Positions 1 to 6,643 of a stretch of DNA of 6,898 nt are shown piece after piece. Both the position numbers and the translations under genes were made by a program. The notes below the pieces were generated by a model, which was not told where the DNA came from, ran no database searches, and was given only the letters and a program-made list of their open reading frames with translations. The DNA lies in NCBI GenBank assembly GCA_012513545.1, contig JAAZCB010000904.1:1-6898 (forward strand). The letters are read 5' to 3'. This stretch comes from Clostridiaceae bacterium. GTDB taxonomy: Bacteria > Bacillota_A > Clostridia > Acetivibrionales > Acetivibrionaceae. Numbering within the stretch: the stretch's first letter is position 1; each line of letters starts with the position of its first letter.

Positions 1-2
1 CA

Positions 3-1235
3 GATAAAACACAAAACAAAAGAAATATTGGACAGATGATTGGTATTGGAATTGTAATTTTTGCTCTATATAACATTATTAACAATACTGTAGGATTTAA
101 TTTTATACCTCGGATTGACCAGTCTATGGGTTATGGAATATTATTTGTCGTGGGTTTATTGACCTCGCTTCACTGTATAGCCATGTGCGGCGGAATAAAC
201 CTGTCGGTATGTGTACAGTATATATCTGAAGAAGATGGATCACGTTTTGCCAAACTAAAACCAAGTGTGCTTTATAATCTGGGCAGAGTTATTTCATATA
301 CATTGGTTGGTGGCCTTGTCGGAGCATTAGGCTCAGTTGTAAGTTTTTCAGGTACAGCCAAAGGAATAGTTGCTGTAATATCAGGGGTTTTCATGGTTAT
401 TATGGGGCTTAATATGCTGAACATATTTCCATGGCTTCGAAGGCTTAATCCAAGACTTCCAAAATTTCTGGGAAGGAAGGTCCATGGTAATGCAGACAAA
501 AAGGGGCCGCTTATTGTTGGACTGTTGAATGGATTAATGCCGTGTGGACCTTTGCAGGCCATGCAGTTGTATGCTTTGGGTACGGGAAGTTTTGCTGCCG
601 GTGCGATATCCATGTTCCTCTTTAGCATTGGTACAGTTCCTTTGATGTTCGGATTTGGTGCGGTCAGTTCATTTCTAAGCGGCAAATTTACACACAGGAT
701 GATGAAAGTAAGTGCAGTGCTGGTTATGATTCTGGGAGTTATCATGCTGAACAGGGGATTGAACCTTTCGGGATATGGACTGGCTTTTGCAGCATTAGAT
801 CCATCCGGTACAACAAATGTGGCAAAAATCGAAGATGGTGTCCAAGTGGTCAGCACAAAGCTTGAAGCAGGCAGTTATTCACCGATTATTGTCCAGAAAG
901 GAATACCTGTAAAGTGGACGATAAAGGCTGAAAAGGAAGATTTGAACGGATGTAATAACCCGGTTACAATACCGAAATACAATATTGAGAAAAAACTTGA
1001 ACCGGGAGATAATATAATTGAGTTTACACCCGAAGTGGAGGGCGATGTTTTATATACCTGCTGGATGGGGATGATAAGCAGTAACATCAAGGTTGTAGCG
1101 GATGTTACTCAGGTTTCCGAAAAGGATTTACAAAGTATGGGAGACTCATCGGGACAATCATTTTCAGGTGGTGGTTGCTGTAGTGCAAGTGCTAAGGCTG
1201 CCAGGTTCGCAGGTGGGAAAATTCCAACAGATTAA
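3..1235 (+). CDS. TauE/SafE (DsbD_2-like) membrane protein with C-terminal cupredoxin-like domain, 5' end cut off
   Basis: The frame is open to the left edge (upstream residues DKTQNKRNIGQ), so the gene begins outside the window; the ATG at 36 has no ribosome binding site and lies just before a membrane segment. Counting from that Met: a membrane helix at about 2-20, then a polytopic region (about 30-57, 80-103, 108-130, 158-180, 186-212, 222-240). It carries LHCIAMCGG (H46, C47, M50, C51) and LMPCGPLQ (C170), motifs typical of this exporter-like family. Residues 261-356 form an outer cupredoxin-like beta domain with possible metal ligands C306, C342, M344 and M346 (CWMGM). The tail is Gly-rich with C381-C382. 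Relatives, from memory, carry an N-terminal HMA domain, which would lie left of the window. Location ahead of copA suggests a role in copper movement or delivery; the substrate is inferred. The TAA stop appears to be a nonsense mutation in a longer ancestral gene (see the next entry). Confidence 0.85.
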   Translation, partial: DKTQNKRNIGQMIGIGIVIFALYNIINNTVGFNFIPRIDQSMGYGILFVVGLLTSLHCIAMCGGINLSVCVQYISEEDGSRFAKLKPSVLYNLGRVISYTLVGGLVGALGSVVSFSGTAKGIVAVISGVFMVIMGLNMLNIFPWLRRLNPRLPKFLGRKVHGNADKKGPLIVGLLNGLMPCGPLQAMQLYALGTGSFAAGAISMFLFSIGTVPLMFGFGAVSSFLSGKFTHRMMKVSAVLVMILGVIMLNRGLNLSGYGLAFAALDPSGTTNVAKIEDGVQVVSTKLEAGSYSPIIVQKGIPVKWTIKAEKEDLNGCNNPVTIPKYNIEKKLEPGDNIIEFTPEVEGDVLYTCWMGMISSNIKVVADVTQVSEKDLQSMGDSSGQSFSGGGCCSASAKAARFAGGKIPTD

Positions 1236-1462
1236 ATTACTGTTGCCCAAGTAGTGGATGGGGTTCAAAAACAAAGGCATTTTAAGCTTATAATATTAGC
1301 TCTTTCTAAACATAAACCATATAGGTGTTGGATGGGAATGCTTAATGGGTATATAAAAGTAGTTGATAATATTGAAAAAGATGATATGGAGGCTTAAAAA
1401 GGGAAGCAGAGGAATTCGGCAAATCGTCCGGACGTTCAGGCGGCGGGGGATGCTGTGGATAA
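1236..1462 (+). pseudogene. Decayed second cupredoxin-like module of the preceding gene
   Basis: Directly after the TAA at 1233-1235 the same frame continues as ITVAQVVDGVQKQ, matching the start of the intact module (NVAKIEDGVQVV, from about 816). It then reaches PYRCWMGMLNGYIKVVDNI (1317-1373), matching LYTCWMGMISSNIKVVADV (1053-1109). It stops at a TAA at 1395. In another frame (1403-1462) it continues with EAEEFGKSSGRSGGGGCCG and a stop, matching the Gly-rich Cys-Cys tail of the intact module. The intact module has 71 residues between DGVQ and the Cys of CWMGM; the remnant has 19, so about 156 nt have been lost. The lesions are thus an in-frame stop, an internal deletion and a frameshift. 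The ancestral protein probably had two cupredoxin-like modules in tandem, each ending in GGGCC. An alternative is the tail of a separate, mostly deleted paralogue, but the unbroken frame across the stop favours one long gene. There is no function now. Confidence 0.72.
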
Positions 1463-1491
1463 ACAATCACTAATTACAGGGAGTGAAATAG

Positions 1492-3909
1492 ATGGAGAGA
1501 AAAGAATCCTTTAAAATATCAGGAATGTCTTGTGCAGCTTGCGCAGCAAGAATAGAAAAGGGTTTAAATAAAGTAGAGGGTGTCAAAAAAGCCAATGTTA
1601 ACTTTGCAGTTGAGAAAGCAGCAATAGAATTTGATGAATCTCTTACATCCTATAAAGAAATTGTAGATGCAGTGAAAAAGCTCGGTTATGATATTCTTGA
1701 AGAAGCGCCGGAAGAACAGAATAAGGTTGACCTGAAAATTTCAGGCATGAGTTGTGCTGCGTGTGCTGCAAAGATTGAGAAGCGTCTCAGCAAGATGGAG
1801 GGAGTAATCAAGGCAGCCGTTAATCTTGCGACCGAGAAGGCGAGCATTGAATATTTACCTTCTAGAGTCAAGACTTCTGATGTGGTTAAAACAATCGAAG
1901 CGCTTGGATACAAGGCTGAAAAAGCAGAAGAATCGAGGGACAGGGAAAAGGAGCAAAGGGAGAAAGAAATTAAAAAGTTAAGGATTGAGCTTATAGCTTC
2001 TGCACTTTTGAGCTCACCGCTTATAATGGCTATGCTCCTTACTCTGGTGAATCTGGATATAGCGTTTCTTCACAATGAATACTTCCAGCTGATTGTTGCA
2101 ACCCCGGTTCAGTTTATCATCGGTTTCAGGTTTTACAGGAACGCATATCACGCCTTAAGAGCTAAGAGTGCAAATATGGACGTGCTTATAGCAATGGGTA
2201 CTTCTGCCGCTTACTTCTTCAGCATATATAACGCCTTCTTTGCTCCTCATAAAGAGGGTATGATGATGAAAGAATTGTACTTTGAAGCAGCAGCAGTAAT
2301 AATTACACTGATACTCCTTGGCAAGTACCTTGAGGCTGTAGCTAAAGGTAAAACCTCAGAGGCCATTAAAAAGCTTATGGGGCTCCAGGCCAAAACAGCC
2401 AGGGTTTTAAGAAACGGAATTGAAGAGGATATTCCTATAGAAGATGTTGAAGCAGGAGATGTAATTGTGGTAAGACCTGGAGAAAAGGTGCCTGTCGATG
2501 GAATAATTGTTGAGGGTAATTCTTCAATTGATGAGTCCATGCTGACAGGAGAGAGTCTTCCGGTTGAAAAAAAAGCCGGGGATTCTGTAATAGGTGCTAC
2601 AATTAATAAGTTTGGAACTTTTAAGTTTGAAGCAACAAAGGTTGGAAAGGATACAGCACTTTCACAGATTATCAGGATGGTTGAGGATGCACAGGGCTCA
2701 AAAGCTCCTATCCAGAAAATTGCAGACCAGGTGTCAGGTGTATTTGTACCCGCTGTTGTAGGTATTGCGGCAGTTACTTTCTTTGTTTGGTATCTGGCGG
2801 TAGGCAACTTTACGGCAGGAATCGTGAGCAGTGTTGCAATCCTTGTTATTGCTTGTCCGTGTGCCCTTGGACTTGCAACCCCTACGGCGATTATGGTGGG
2901 AACAGGAAAAGGAGCAGAAAACGGGATATTGATAAAAGGCGGAGAGCACCTTGAAATGGCCTACAAGCTGAACAGTATTGTGCTAGACAAGACCGGAACA
3001 ATTACTAAAGGCAAGCCTGAGGTTACAGACATTATCCCGTTAGGTGAAATGGAGAAAACTGAACTTCTTAAACTGGCGGCAATGTCAGAAAAAAATTCGG
3101 AGCATCCTTTGGGAGTTGCCATATACGAAAAAGGCAAAGCAGATTTTGGCGCTGTACCTGACCCTGACAGGTTTGAAGCTATTCCGGGAAAGGGAATAAT
3201 GGCTGTTACAGGTGATAAGACAATCTATATTGGAACAAGAAAACTTCTAAAGGAAAAAGGAATTGATATTGATGATGTAGAAAATACTATTACGGGTTTG
3301 GAAGACGAGGGAAAAACAGCCATGCTTATGGTAATAAACAATAGACCTGAGGCTGTTGTTGCTGTGGCCGACACTGTCAAGGAAAACTCCAGGGAAGCCA
3401 TTGAAGACCTTATGAAAATGGGTATAGATGTATATATGCTTACCGGTGATAATAGAAGAACGGCTAATGCCATTGCAAAGCAGGTCGGAATCAAAAATGT
3501 CCTGGCAGAAGTTTTGCCTGAAAACAAGGCTGAGGAAGTAGAGAAGCTAAAAAAACAGGGCAAAATAGTAGGAATGGTAGGGGACGGCATCAATGATGCT
3601 CCTGCCCTTGCAACAGCCGATATCGGTATGGCAATAGGCACAGGGACTGATGTTGCCATTGAAGCAGCCGATATAACTCTTATGAGCGGGGATTTGCGGT
3701 CCATACCAACGGCGATAAAATTATCGAAAAAGACAATGACCAAGATAAAGCAAAACCTGTTCTGGGCATTTATATACAATATAGTAGGAATACCGTTTGC
3801 AGCCCTTGGACTTTTAAATCCGATAATAGCAGGAGGTGCAATGGCATTCAGTTCGGTTTCAGTTGTTACAAACTCTCTTAGTTTAAAGAGGTTTAAGGTA
3901 CAGAAATAA
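1492..3909 (+). CDS. copA: Cu(I)-exporting P1B-type ATPase CopA with two HMA domains
   Basis: Uses ATP to pump Cu(I) (often also Ag(I)) out across the cytoplasmic membrane. Its 805 residues are normal for a two-HMA CopA. Two N-terminal HMA domains carry GMSCAAC (C14/C17 and C88/C91). A charged linker at about 145-165 leads to the membrane domain. Then follow TGES (352-355, actuator), the CPC metal site in the membrane (455-457), DKTGT with phosphorylated D499, the nucleotide-binding HP pair (538-539), TGDN (651-654) and GDGINDAP (697-704). Late-helix residues Y762-N763 and M784-x-x-S787-S788 are the signature of the copper (P1B-1) subgroup rather than Zn/Cd pumps. ATG is supported by AGGGAG at 1478-1483, 8 nt upstream. 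No convincing promoter was found in the 256 nt before it, so it is probably cotranscribed with the TauE-like gene. The stop is doubled (TAATAA). Confidence 0.96.
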   Translation: MERKESFKISGMSCAACAARIEKGLNKVEGVKKANVNFAVEKAAIEFDESLTSYKEIVDAVKKLGYDILEEAPEEQNKVDLKISGMSCAACAAKIEKRLSKMEGVIKAAVNLATEKASIEYLPSRVKTSDVVKTIEALGYKAEKAEESRDREKEQREKEIKKLRIELIASALLSSPLIMAMLLTLVNLDIAFLHNEYFQLIVATPVQFIIGFRFYRNAYHALRAKSANMDVLIAMGTSAAYFFSIYNAFFAPHKEGMMMKELYFEAAAVIITLILLGKYLEAVAKGKTSEAIKKLMGLQAKTARVLRNGIEEDIPIEDVEAGDVIVVRPGEKVPVDGIIVEGNSSIDESMLTGESLPVEKKAGDSVIGATINKFGTFKFEATKVGKDTALSQIIRMVEDAQGSKAPIQKIADQVSGVFVPAVVGIAAVTFFVWYLAVGNFTAGIVSSVAILVIACPCALGLATPTAIMVGTGKGAENGILIKGGEHLEMAYKLNSIVLDKTGTITKGKPEVTDIIPLGEMEKTELLKLAAMSEKNSEHPLGVAIYEKGKADFGAVPDPDRFEAIPGKGIMAVTGDKTIYIGTRKLLKEKGIDIDDVENTITGLEDEGKTAMLMVINNRPEAVVAVADTVKENSREAIEDLMKMGIDVYMLTGDNRRTANAIAKQVGIKNVLAEVLPENKAEEVEKLKKQGKIVGMVGDGINDAPALATADIGMAIGTGTDVAIEAADITLMSGDLRSIPTAIKLSKKTMTKIKQNLFWAFIYNIVGIPFAALGLLNPIIAGGAMAFSSVSVVTNSLSLKRFKVQK

Positions 3910-3936
3910 TAAAACTTATATTCGGAGGGATAAAGA

Positions 3937-4152
3937 ATGACAAAGGAAATCTACAATCTTACGGTGGAGGGCATGTCCTGCAGCCACTGTGAGAACAGTA
4001 TAAAAAAAGCGGTTGGGGCTTTAAATGGTGTTGATAATGTGTATGTTGACCTTAAGACAAAAAAAGTTTCAGTTGAGTATGATCCTCAAAAAGTAACTGC
4101 CGGGACTATAGCAGACACTATAGAGGATCAGGGATATGATGTAAACAGGTAA
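3937..4152 (+). CDS. copZ: CopZ-type copper chaperone (single HMA domain)
   Basis: A free-standing 71-residue HMA (ferredoxin-like fold) protein, the usual length for CopZ. It binds Cu(I) through the two cysteines of GMSCSHC (C15, C18) in the loop before the first helix and, in the known family, hands it to CopA and buffers cytoplasmic copper. The His between the cysteines is common in bacterial CopZ proteins, and Y139-type numbering aside, the C-terminal GYDV typical of HMA domains is present. The start is set by GGAGGG at 3924-3929, 7 nt before the ATG. It lies 27 nt after copA with no terminator between, so the two are surely cotranscribed, and an intrinsic terminator follows. A mercury-binding MerP-like role is possible from the fold alone but there are no mer genes here. 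Confidence 0.93.
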   Translation: MTKEIYNLTVEGMSCSHCENSIKKAVGALNGVDNVYVDLKTKKVSVEYDPQKVTAGTIADTIEDQGYDVNR

Positions 4153-4164
4153 TCAATAATGTTA

Positions 4165-4191
4165 GAAGCTCCTTTTAAGGGGAGCTTTTTT
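4165..4191 (+). terminator. Intrinsic terminator after copZ
   Basis: AAGCTCC (4166-4172) pairs fully with GGAGCTT (4181-4187) around an 8-nt loop, TTTTAAGG; the stem can extend by a G-U pair at 4165/4188. It runs straight into six T's (4186-4191). It sits 13 nt after the copZ stop and should end most copA-copZ transcripts. The response regulator begins only about 35 nt further on, so read-through or an undetected promoter must supply it. Confidence 0.85.
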
Positions 4192-4211
4192 CAATCAGTG
4201 ATATAAAAAAA

Positions 4212-4217
4212 TGGAGG
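4212..4217 (+). promoter_or_regulatory. Ribosome binding site that fixes the response regulator start
   Basis: TGGAGG lies 8 nt before the ATG at 4226. The in-frame ATG at 4211 overlaps this motif and has no ribosome binding site of its own (upstream is an A-rich run), so 4226 is the likely true start. The regulator then begins MTYCTKRILVVDDE, the usual spacing from the N-terminus to the acidic pair. Confidence 0.8.
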
Positions 4218-4225
4218 CATCCGGT

Positions 4226-4927
4226 ATGACATATTGCACAAAGAGAATTCTAGTTGTTGATGACGAAGAGAAAATTGTAGAAGTTGTCAAATCATATCTG
4301 GAACATGGAGGGTATGAGGTTTATACGGCATATAACGGTAAACAGGCCCTGGAACTGTTCGGAAAGCTTGCTCCTTCCCTCGTAGTTCTGGATTTAATGC
4401 TGCCGGATGTTACAGGTGAAGAAATCTGCAAAACAATCAGGAAGAACTCTAGAGTGCCGATTATAATGCTTACGGCAAAGGTTGAAGAGGAAGATGTTTT
4501 GAAAGGCCTTGACATTGGTGCAGATGATTATGTAACAAAACCCTTTAGCCCAAGACAGCTTGTGGCAAGAGTTTCAGCAGTTCTGCGCAGAACTGCCGAT
4601 GGCCCTGTGCCGCTATCAAATATTATCTCGTATAACAACGAAGACCTTTTTATTGATAACCTCAAATACGAAGTTAAAAAGTGCGGAAACATTATTAACG
4701 TTACACCGAATGAATATAAAATACTCTTAACCCTGATAAAGTATCCTAAGAAGACCTTTACAAGGGAAGAATTGATTTGTATGGCATTAGGAGATGATTT
4801 TGAAGGCTATGACAGAACTGTAGATACTCATATAAAGAACTTAAGACAAAAGATTGAAGATGACCCGAAGACACCAAGGTATATACTTACTGTTCATGGA
4901 GTTGGATACAGGTTTGGAGGAGAGTAG
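4226..4927 (+). CDS. OmpR/PhoB-family response regulator
   Basis: A DNA-binding response regulator of 233 residues, the normal size. The receiver domain (about 6-122) has the acidic pair D12-D13, phosphoacceptor D56 in VVLDLMLP, the switch residues T83 and Y102, and the conserved K105 in TKPF. The winged-helix DNA-binding domain (about 138-232) shows the recognition-helix region with RTVDTHIKNLRQKI and the wing ending in VHGVGYRF. It is phosphorylated by the histidine kinase encoded 40 nt downstream and then acts on promoters in the cytoplasm. Its place behind copA-copZ suggests these genes are its targets, as in CopR/CusR-type systems, but its binding site is not visible here because the copper-gene promoter probably lies left of the window. 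Start chosen at 4226 rather than 4211 on the ribosome binding site. No clear promoter of its own was found. Confidence 0.93.
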   Translation: MTYCTKRILVVDDEEKIVEVVKSYLEHGGYEVYTAYNGKQALELFGKLAPSLVVLDLMLPDVTGEEICKTIRKNSRVPIIMLTAKVEEEDVLKGLDIGADDYVTKPFSPRQLVARVSAVLRRTADGPVPLSNIISYNNEDLFIDNLKYEVKKCGNIINVTPNEYKILLTLIKYPKKTFTREELICMALGDDFEGYDRTVDTHIKNLRQKIEDDPKTPRYILTVHGVGYRFGGE

Positions 4928-4967
4928 GTAAATCACATCAGGTTAATTTTATAGAGGAGATTAAGGT

Positions 4968-6353
4968 ATGATTGTAAACTTAAGAACAAAGCTTTCTATT
5001 TCCTATGTTTTAGTTGCTATTATCAGTGTTCTGTTAATAATGGTGCTTGCAAATATATTTCTGGACAAGCACTTCAGGGATTATGTAAAGCATAATCAGG
5101 AGCAGAAGAATAGAGAAATCATAACAGCTATATCCACCCAGTACCAGAGTAATGACAAGTGGAATATGGAAGCAATTGAAGCTGTGGGTGTAAATGCCTT
5201 GGAAAATGGGCTTATTATAAAGGTAAAGGATATCTCAGGCAAAGTCCTTTGGGATGCAACAGATCATAACAATGGCATGTGCCAGAGAATTATCGAGCAA
5301 ATGGCTCATAACGTGAGCAGTCGTTATCCTTATATAAAAGGTGACTACACAGAGGTTCCCTACCCCATTAAATATGAATATAATCAAGTGGGAGTAGTTG
5401 AGATTGGATCTTACGGCCCGTATTATCTCAGTAACCATGACCTTTTATTTATAAATTCCTTAAACAAGCTGATGATTGGAGTTGGGGTATTTTCGCTTTT
5501 CTTTGCCCTTGTAATAGGCAGCATTATGGCAAGAAGACTGAGCTTGCCGATAGCTAAAGTTACAGAAGCATCGCAGGCAATAGCCAACGGATATTATTCC
5601 GAAAGAATCGCAAGTGAATCCAGTACAAGTGAGATAAACCGGCTGACGTCTTCAATCAATCACCTTGCAGAGTCATTGGAGAAGCAGGAGCTTTTGCGAA
5701 AAAGACTGACCGCTGATGTCGCTCATGAATTGAGAACGCCTATAGCTACACTTCAGAGTCATATGGAAGCAATGATTGACGGTATATGGAAGCCTGATAC
5801 AGAAAGGCTGAAAAGCTGTCATGAAGAAATAGTACGGATTGGAAGAATGGTTGGAGGTCTCGAAAAGCTATCCCGATATGAGAGCGAGAATCTTGTGCTT
5901 GAAAAAGTAAGTTTTGATGTAACTGATCTGGTTAAGGCACTAATTAACAATTTCGAAAGCAACTTTTTAGCAAAGGGGATCAAGATTAACTTTTCAGGCA
6001 GTACACAGATTATACTGGCTGACAGGGATAAGATAAGCCAGGTAGTGGTAAACCTGCTGTCAAATGCATTGAAATATACTCTAGAGGGCGGAGAGGTCAA
6101 GGTAAGTGTTAAGGGAACTGAAGATACCACCAAAATTATTGTCAGCGACAACGGAACCGGCATACCGGAGGAGGATATTCCCAATATATTCGAGCGATTC
6201 TACCGTGCAGACAAATCACGAAACAGGCTTACCGGAGGAGCAGGCATAGGCCTGACCATCTCTAAGGCTATCATTGTTGCTCATGGTGGTACAATTGCTG
6301 TGAACAGCAGCAGAGAGACAGGTTCGGAGTTTGTTGTTACCTTGCCCAAGTAA
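4968..6353 (+). CDS. Membrane sensor histidine kinase, partner of the upstream response regulator
   Basis: A 461-residue orthodox kinase. TM1 spans about 9-31, an extracytoplasmic sensor domain about 32-165, TM2 about 168-188, and a HAMP linker about 186-240. The DHp domain has phosphorylated H253 in ADVAHELRTPI. The ATPase domain has the N box (N362, N366), the G1 box DNGTGIP (394-400), the F box around IFERFYRADKSR (407-418) and the G2 box GGAGIGLTI (423-431). All catalytic motifs are intact. The sensor domain carries possible soft-metal ligands H100, M104, C105, M112 and H114, which fits the copper context, but the ligand is inferred. ATG is supported by GAGGAG at 4954-4959, 8 nt upstream. 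It is cotranscribed with the response regulator. No clean terminator follows it; the next gene has its own promoter. Confidence 0.94.
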   Translation: MIVNLRTKLSISYVLVAIISVLLIMVLANIFLDKHFRDYVKHNQEQKNREIITAISTQYQSNDKWNMEAIEAVGVNALENGLIIKVKDISGKVLWDATDHNNGMCQRIIEQMAHNVSSRYPYIKGDYTEVPYPIKYEYNQVGVVEIGSYGPYYLSNHDLLFINSLNKLMIGVGVFSLFFALVIGSIMARRLSLPIAKVTEASQAIANGYYSERIASESSTSEINRLTSSINHLAESLEKQELLRKRLTADVAHELRTPIATLQSHMEAMIDGIWKPDTERLKSCHEEIVRIGRMVGGLEKLSRYESENLVLEKVSFDVTDLVKALINNFESNFLAKGIKINFSGSTQIILADRDKISQVVVNLLSNALKYTLEGGEVKVSVKGTEDTTKIIVSDNGTGIPEEDIPNIFERFYRADKSRNRLTGGAGIGLTISKAIIVAHGGTIAVNSSRETGSEFVVTLPK

Positions 6354-6413
6354 TTAACTTTAAAAAGTGAAGGTTTGCTTCCGGAAGTTTTATTTAAAAG
6401 TTCTATATAATTG

Positions 6414-6441
6414 TTTACAGGAAATATAAAAGTGGTATAAT
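6414..6441 (+). promoter_or_regulatory. Sigma-A-type promoter for hydG
   Basis: A -35 box TTTACA (6414-6419) and a perfect -10 box TATAAT (6436-6441) are 16 nt apart, and TGG directly before the -10 makes an extended -10 element. Transcription would start near 6448, leaving a leader of about 195 nt before the hydG GTG. Lies 60 nt after the kinase stop, so hydG is transcribed independently of the copper genes. Confidence 0.8.
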
Positions 6442-6551
6442 AAAACATAGTTAAAAAAATAACAAGGCTGATTATTACAAATAAAAATTGAATTCTTAGG
6501 GTGAATATACCTGACGAGAAGGAGACTAATCTTATCGAAGGGGGAATAATT

Positions 6552-6581
6552 ATGGCATTGGTATGCATTAATTCTTCCTGA
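6552..6581 (+). CDS. Candidate leader peptide upstream of hydG (9 residues, MALVCINSS)
   Basis: ATG at 6552 follows GAAGGGGG (6537-6544) at a 7-nt distance, a usable ribosome binding site if one G-U pair is allowed. The ORF ends at TGA 6579-6581. The frame is also open back to a GTG at 6501, which would give 26 residues (starting MNIPDEKETN), but that GTG has no well-placed ribosome binding site. The last codons run into the left arm of the hairpin at 6570-6597, so a ribosome finishing this ORF would open the hairpin. It resembles a regulatory leader peptide more than a functional protein. Codon content (one Cys, two Ser, two Ile/Leu-type) gives no obvious starvation signal. It may be chance. 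Confidence 0.35.
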   Translation: MALVCINSS

Positions 6582-6601
6582 TATTTTAGGAGGAATTTTT
6601 T
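6570..6601 (+). promoter_or_regulatory. Hairpin with T-run in the hydG leader: possible attenuator or ribosome-site mask
   Basis: AATTCTTCCT (6570-6579) pairs with AGGAGGAATT (6588-6597) over 10 base pairs with one G-U, around an 8-nt loop. Six T's (6596-6601) overlap and follow the right arm, giving the form of a weak intrinsic terminator. The right arm contains AGGAGG, so the same structure could instead hide a ribosome binding site. Only four pairs include a G (three G-C and one G-U), so stability is modest. Confidence 0.5.
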
Positions 6602-6602
6602 A

Positions 6603-6611
6603 ATGTCTTAA
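6603..6611 (+). other. Two-codon ORF (ATG TCT TAA) behind a strong AGGAGG
   Basis: AGGAGG (6588-6593) is 9 nt before this ATG, the best ribosome binding site in the leader, yet the frame stops after Met-Ser. The ATG is 41 nt before the hydG GTG, one base short of being in frame; with one extra base it would extend HydG by 14 residues. It may be a real minimal ORF that loads or stalls ribosomes, the scar of a frameshift that moved the hydG start, or a sequencing error. Confidence 0.4.
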
Positions 6612-6643
6612 TATTGAGTGATATTTGTTTAGGAGATGATTTT

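Noticed and set aside
272..856. Long minus-strand open frames opposite the TauE-like gene, copA, the regulator and the kinase
   Set aside because: They are antisense to strongly recognisable proteins, lack ribosome sites and resemble no family; they are by-products of codon use.
1289..1357. TATAAT at 1289-1294, and TTGGAT (1328-1333) with TATATA (1350-1355), as promoters for copA
   Set aside because: The first has no matching -35; the second lies in the codons of the decayed CWMGM block, where the bases are explained by ancestry, and the boxes match poorly.
1501..1926. Tandem HMA domains of copA as a recent repeat
   Set aside because: The two copies differ in codons and residues throughout; this is the normal ancient domain pair of CopA.
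4199..4207. TGATATAAA as an extended -10 for the response regulator
   Set aside because: Transcription would start near 4214, inside the ribosome binding site, leaving no usable leader, and there is no -35.
6357..6402. Imperfect inverted repeat and the palindrome CTTCCGGAAG (6378-6387) as a terminator for the kinase gene
   Set aside because: The long stem is interrupted, the palindrome has almost no loop, and no T-run follows.
6281..6568. 95-residue minus-strand open frame across the kinase end and the hydG leader
   Set aside because: It overlaps the kinase C-terminus and the hydG promoter, and its low-complexity product matches nothing I recognise.
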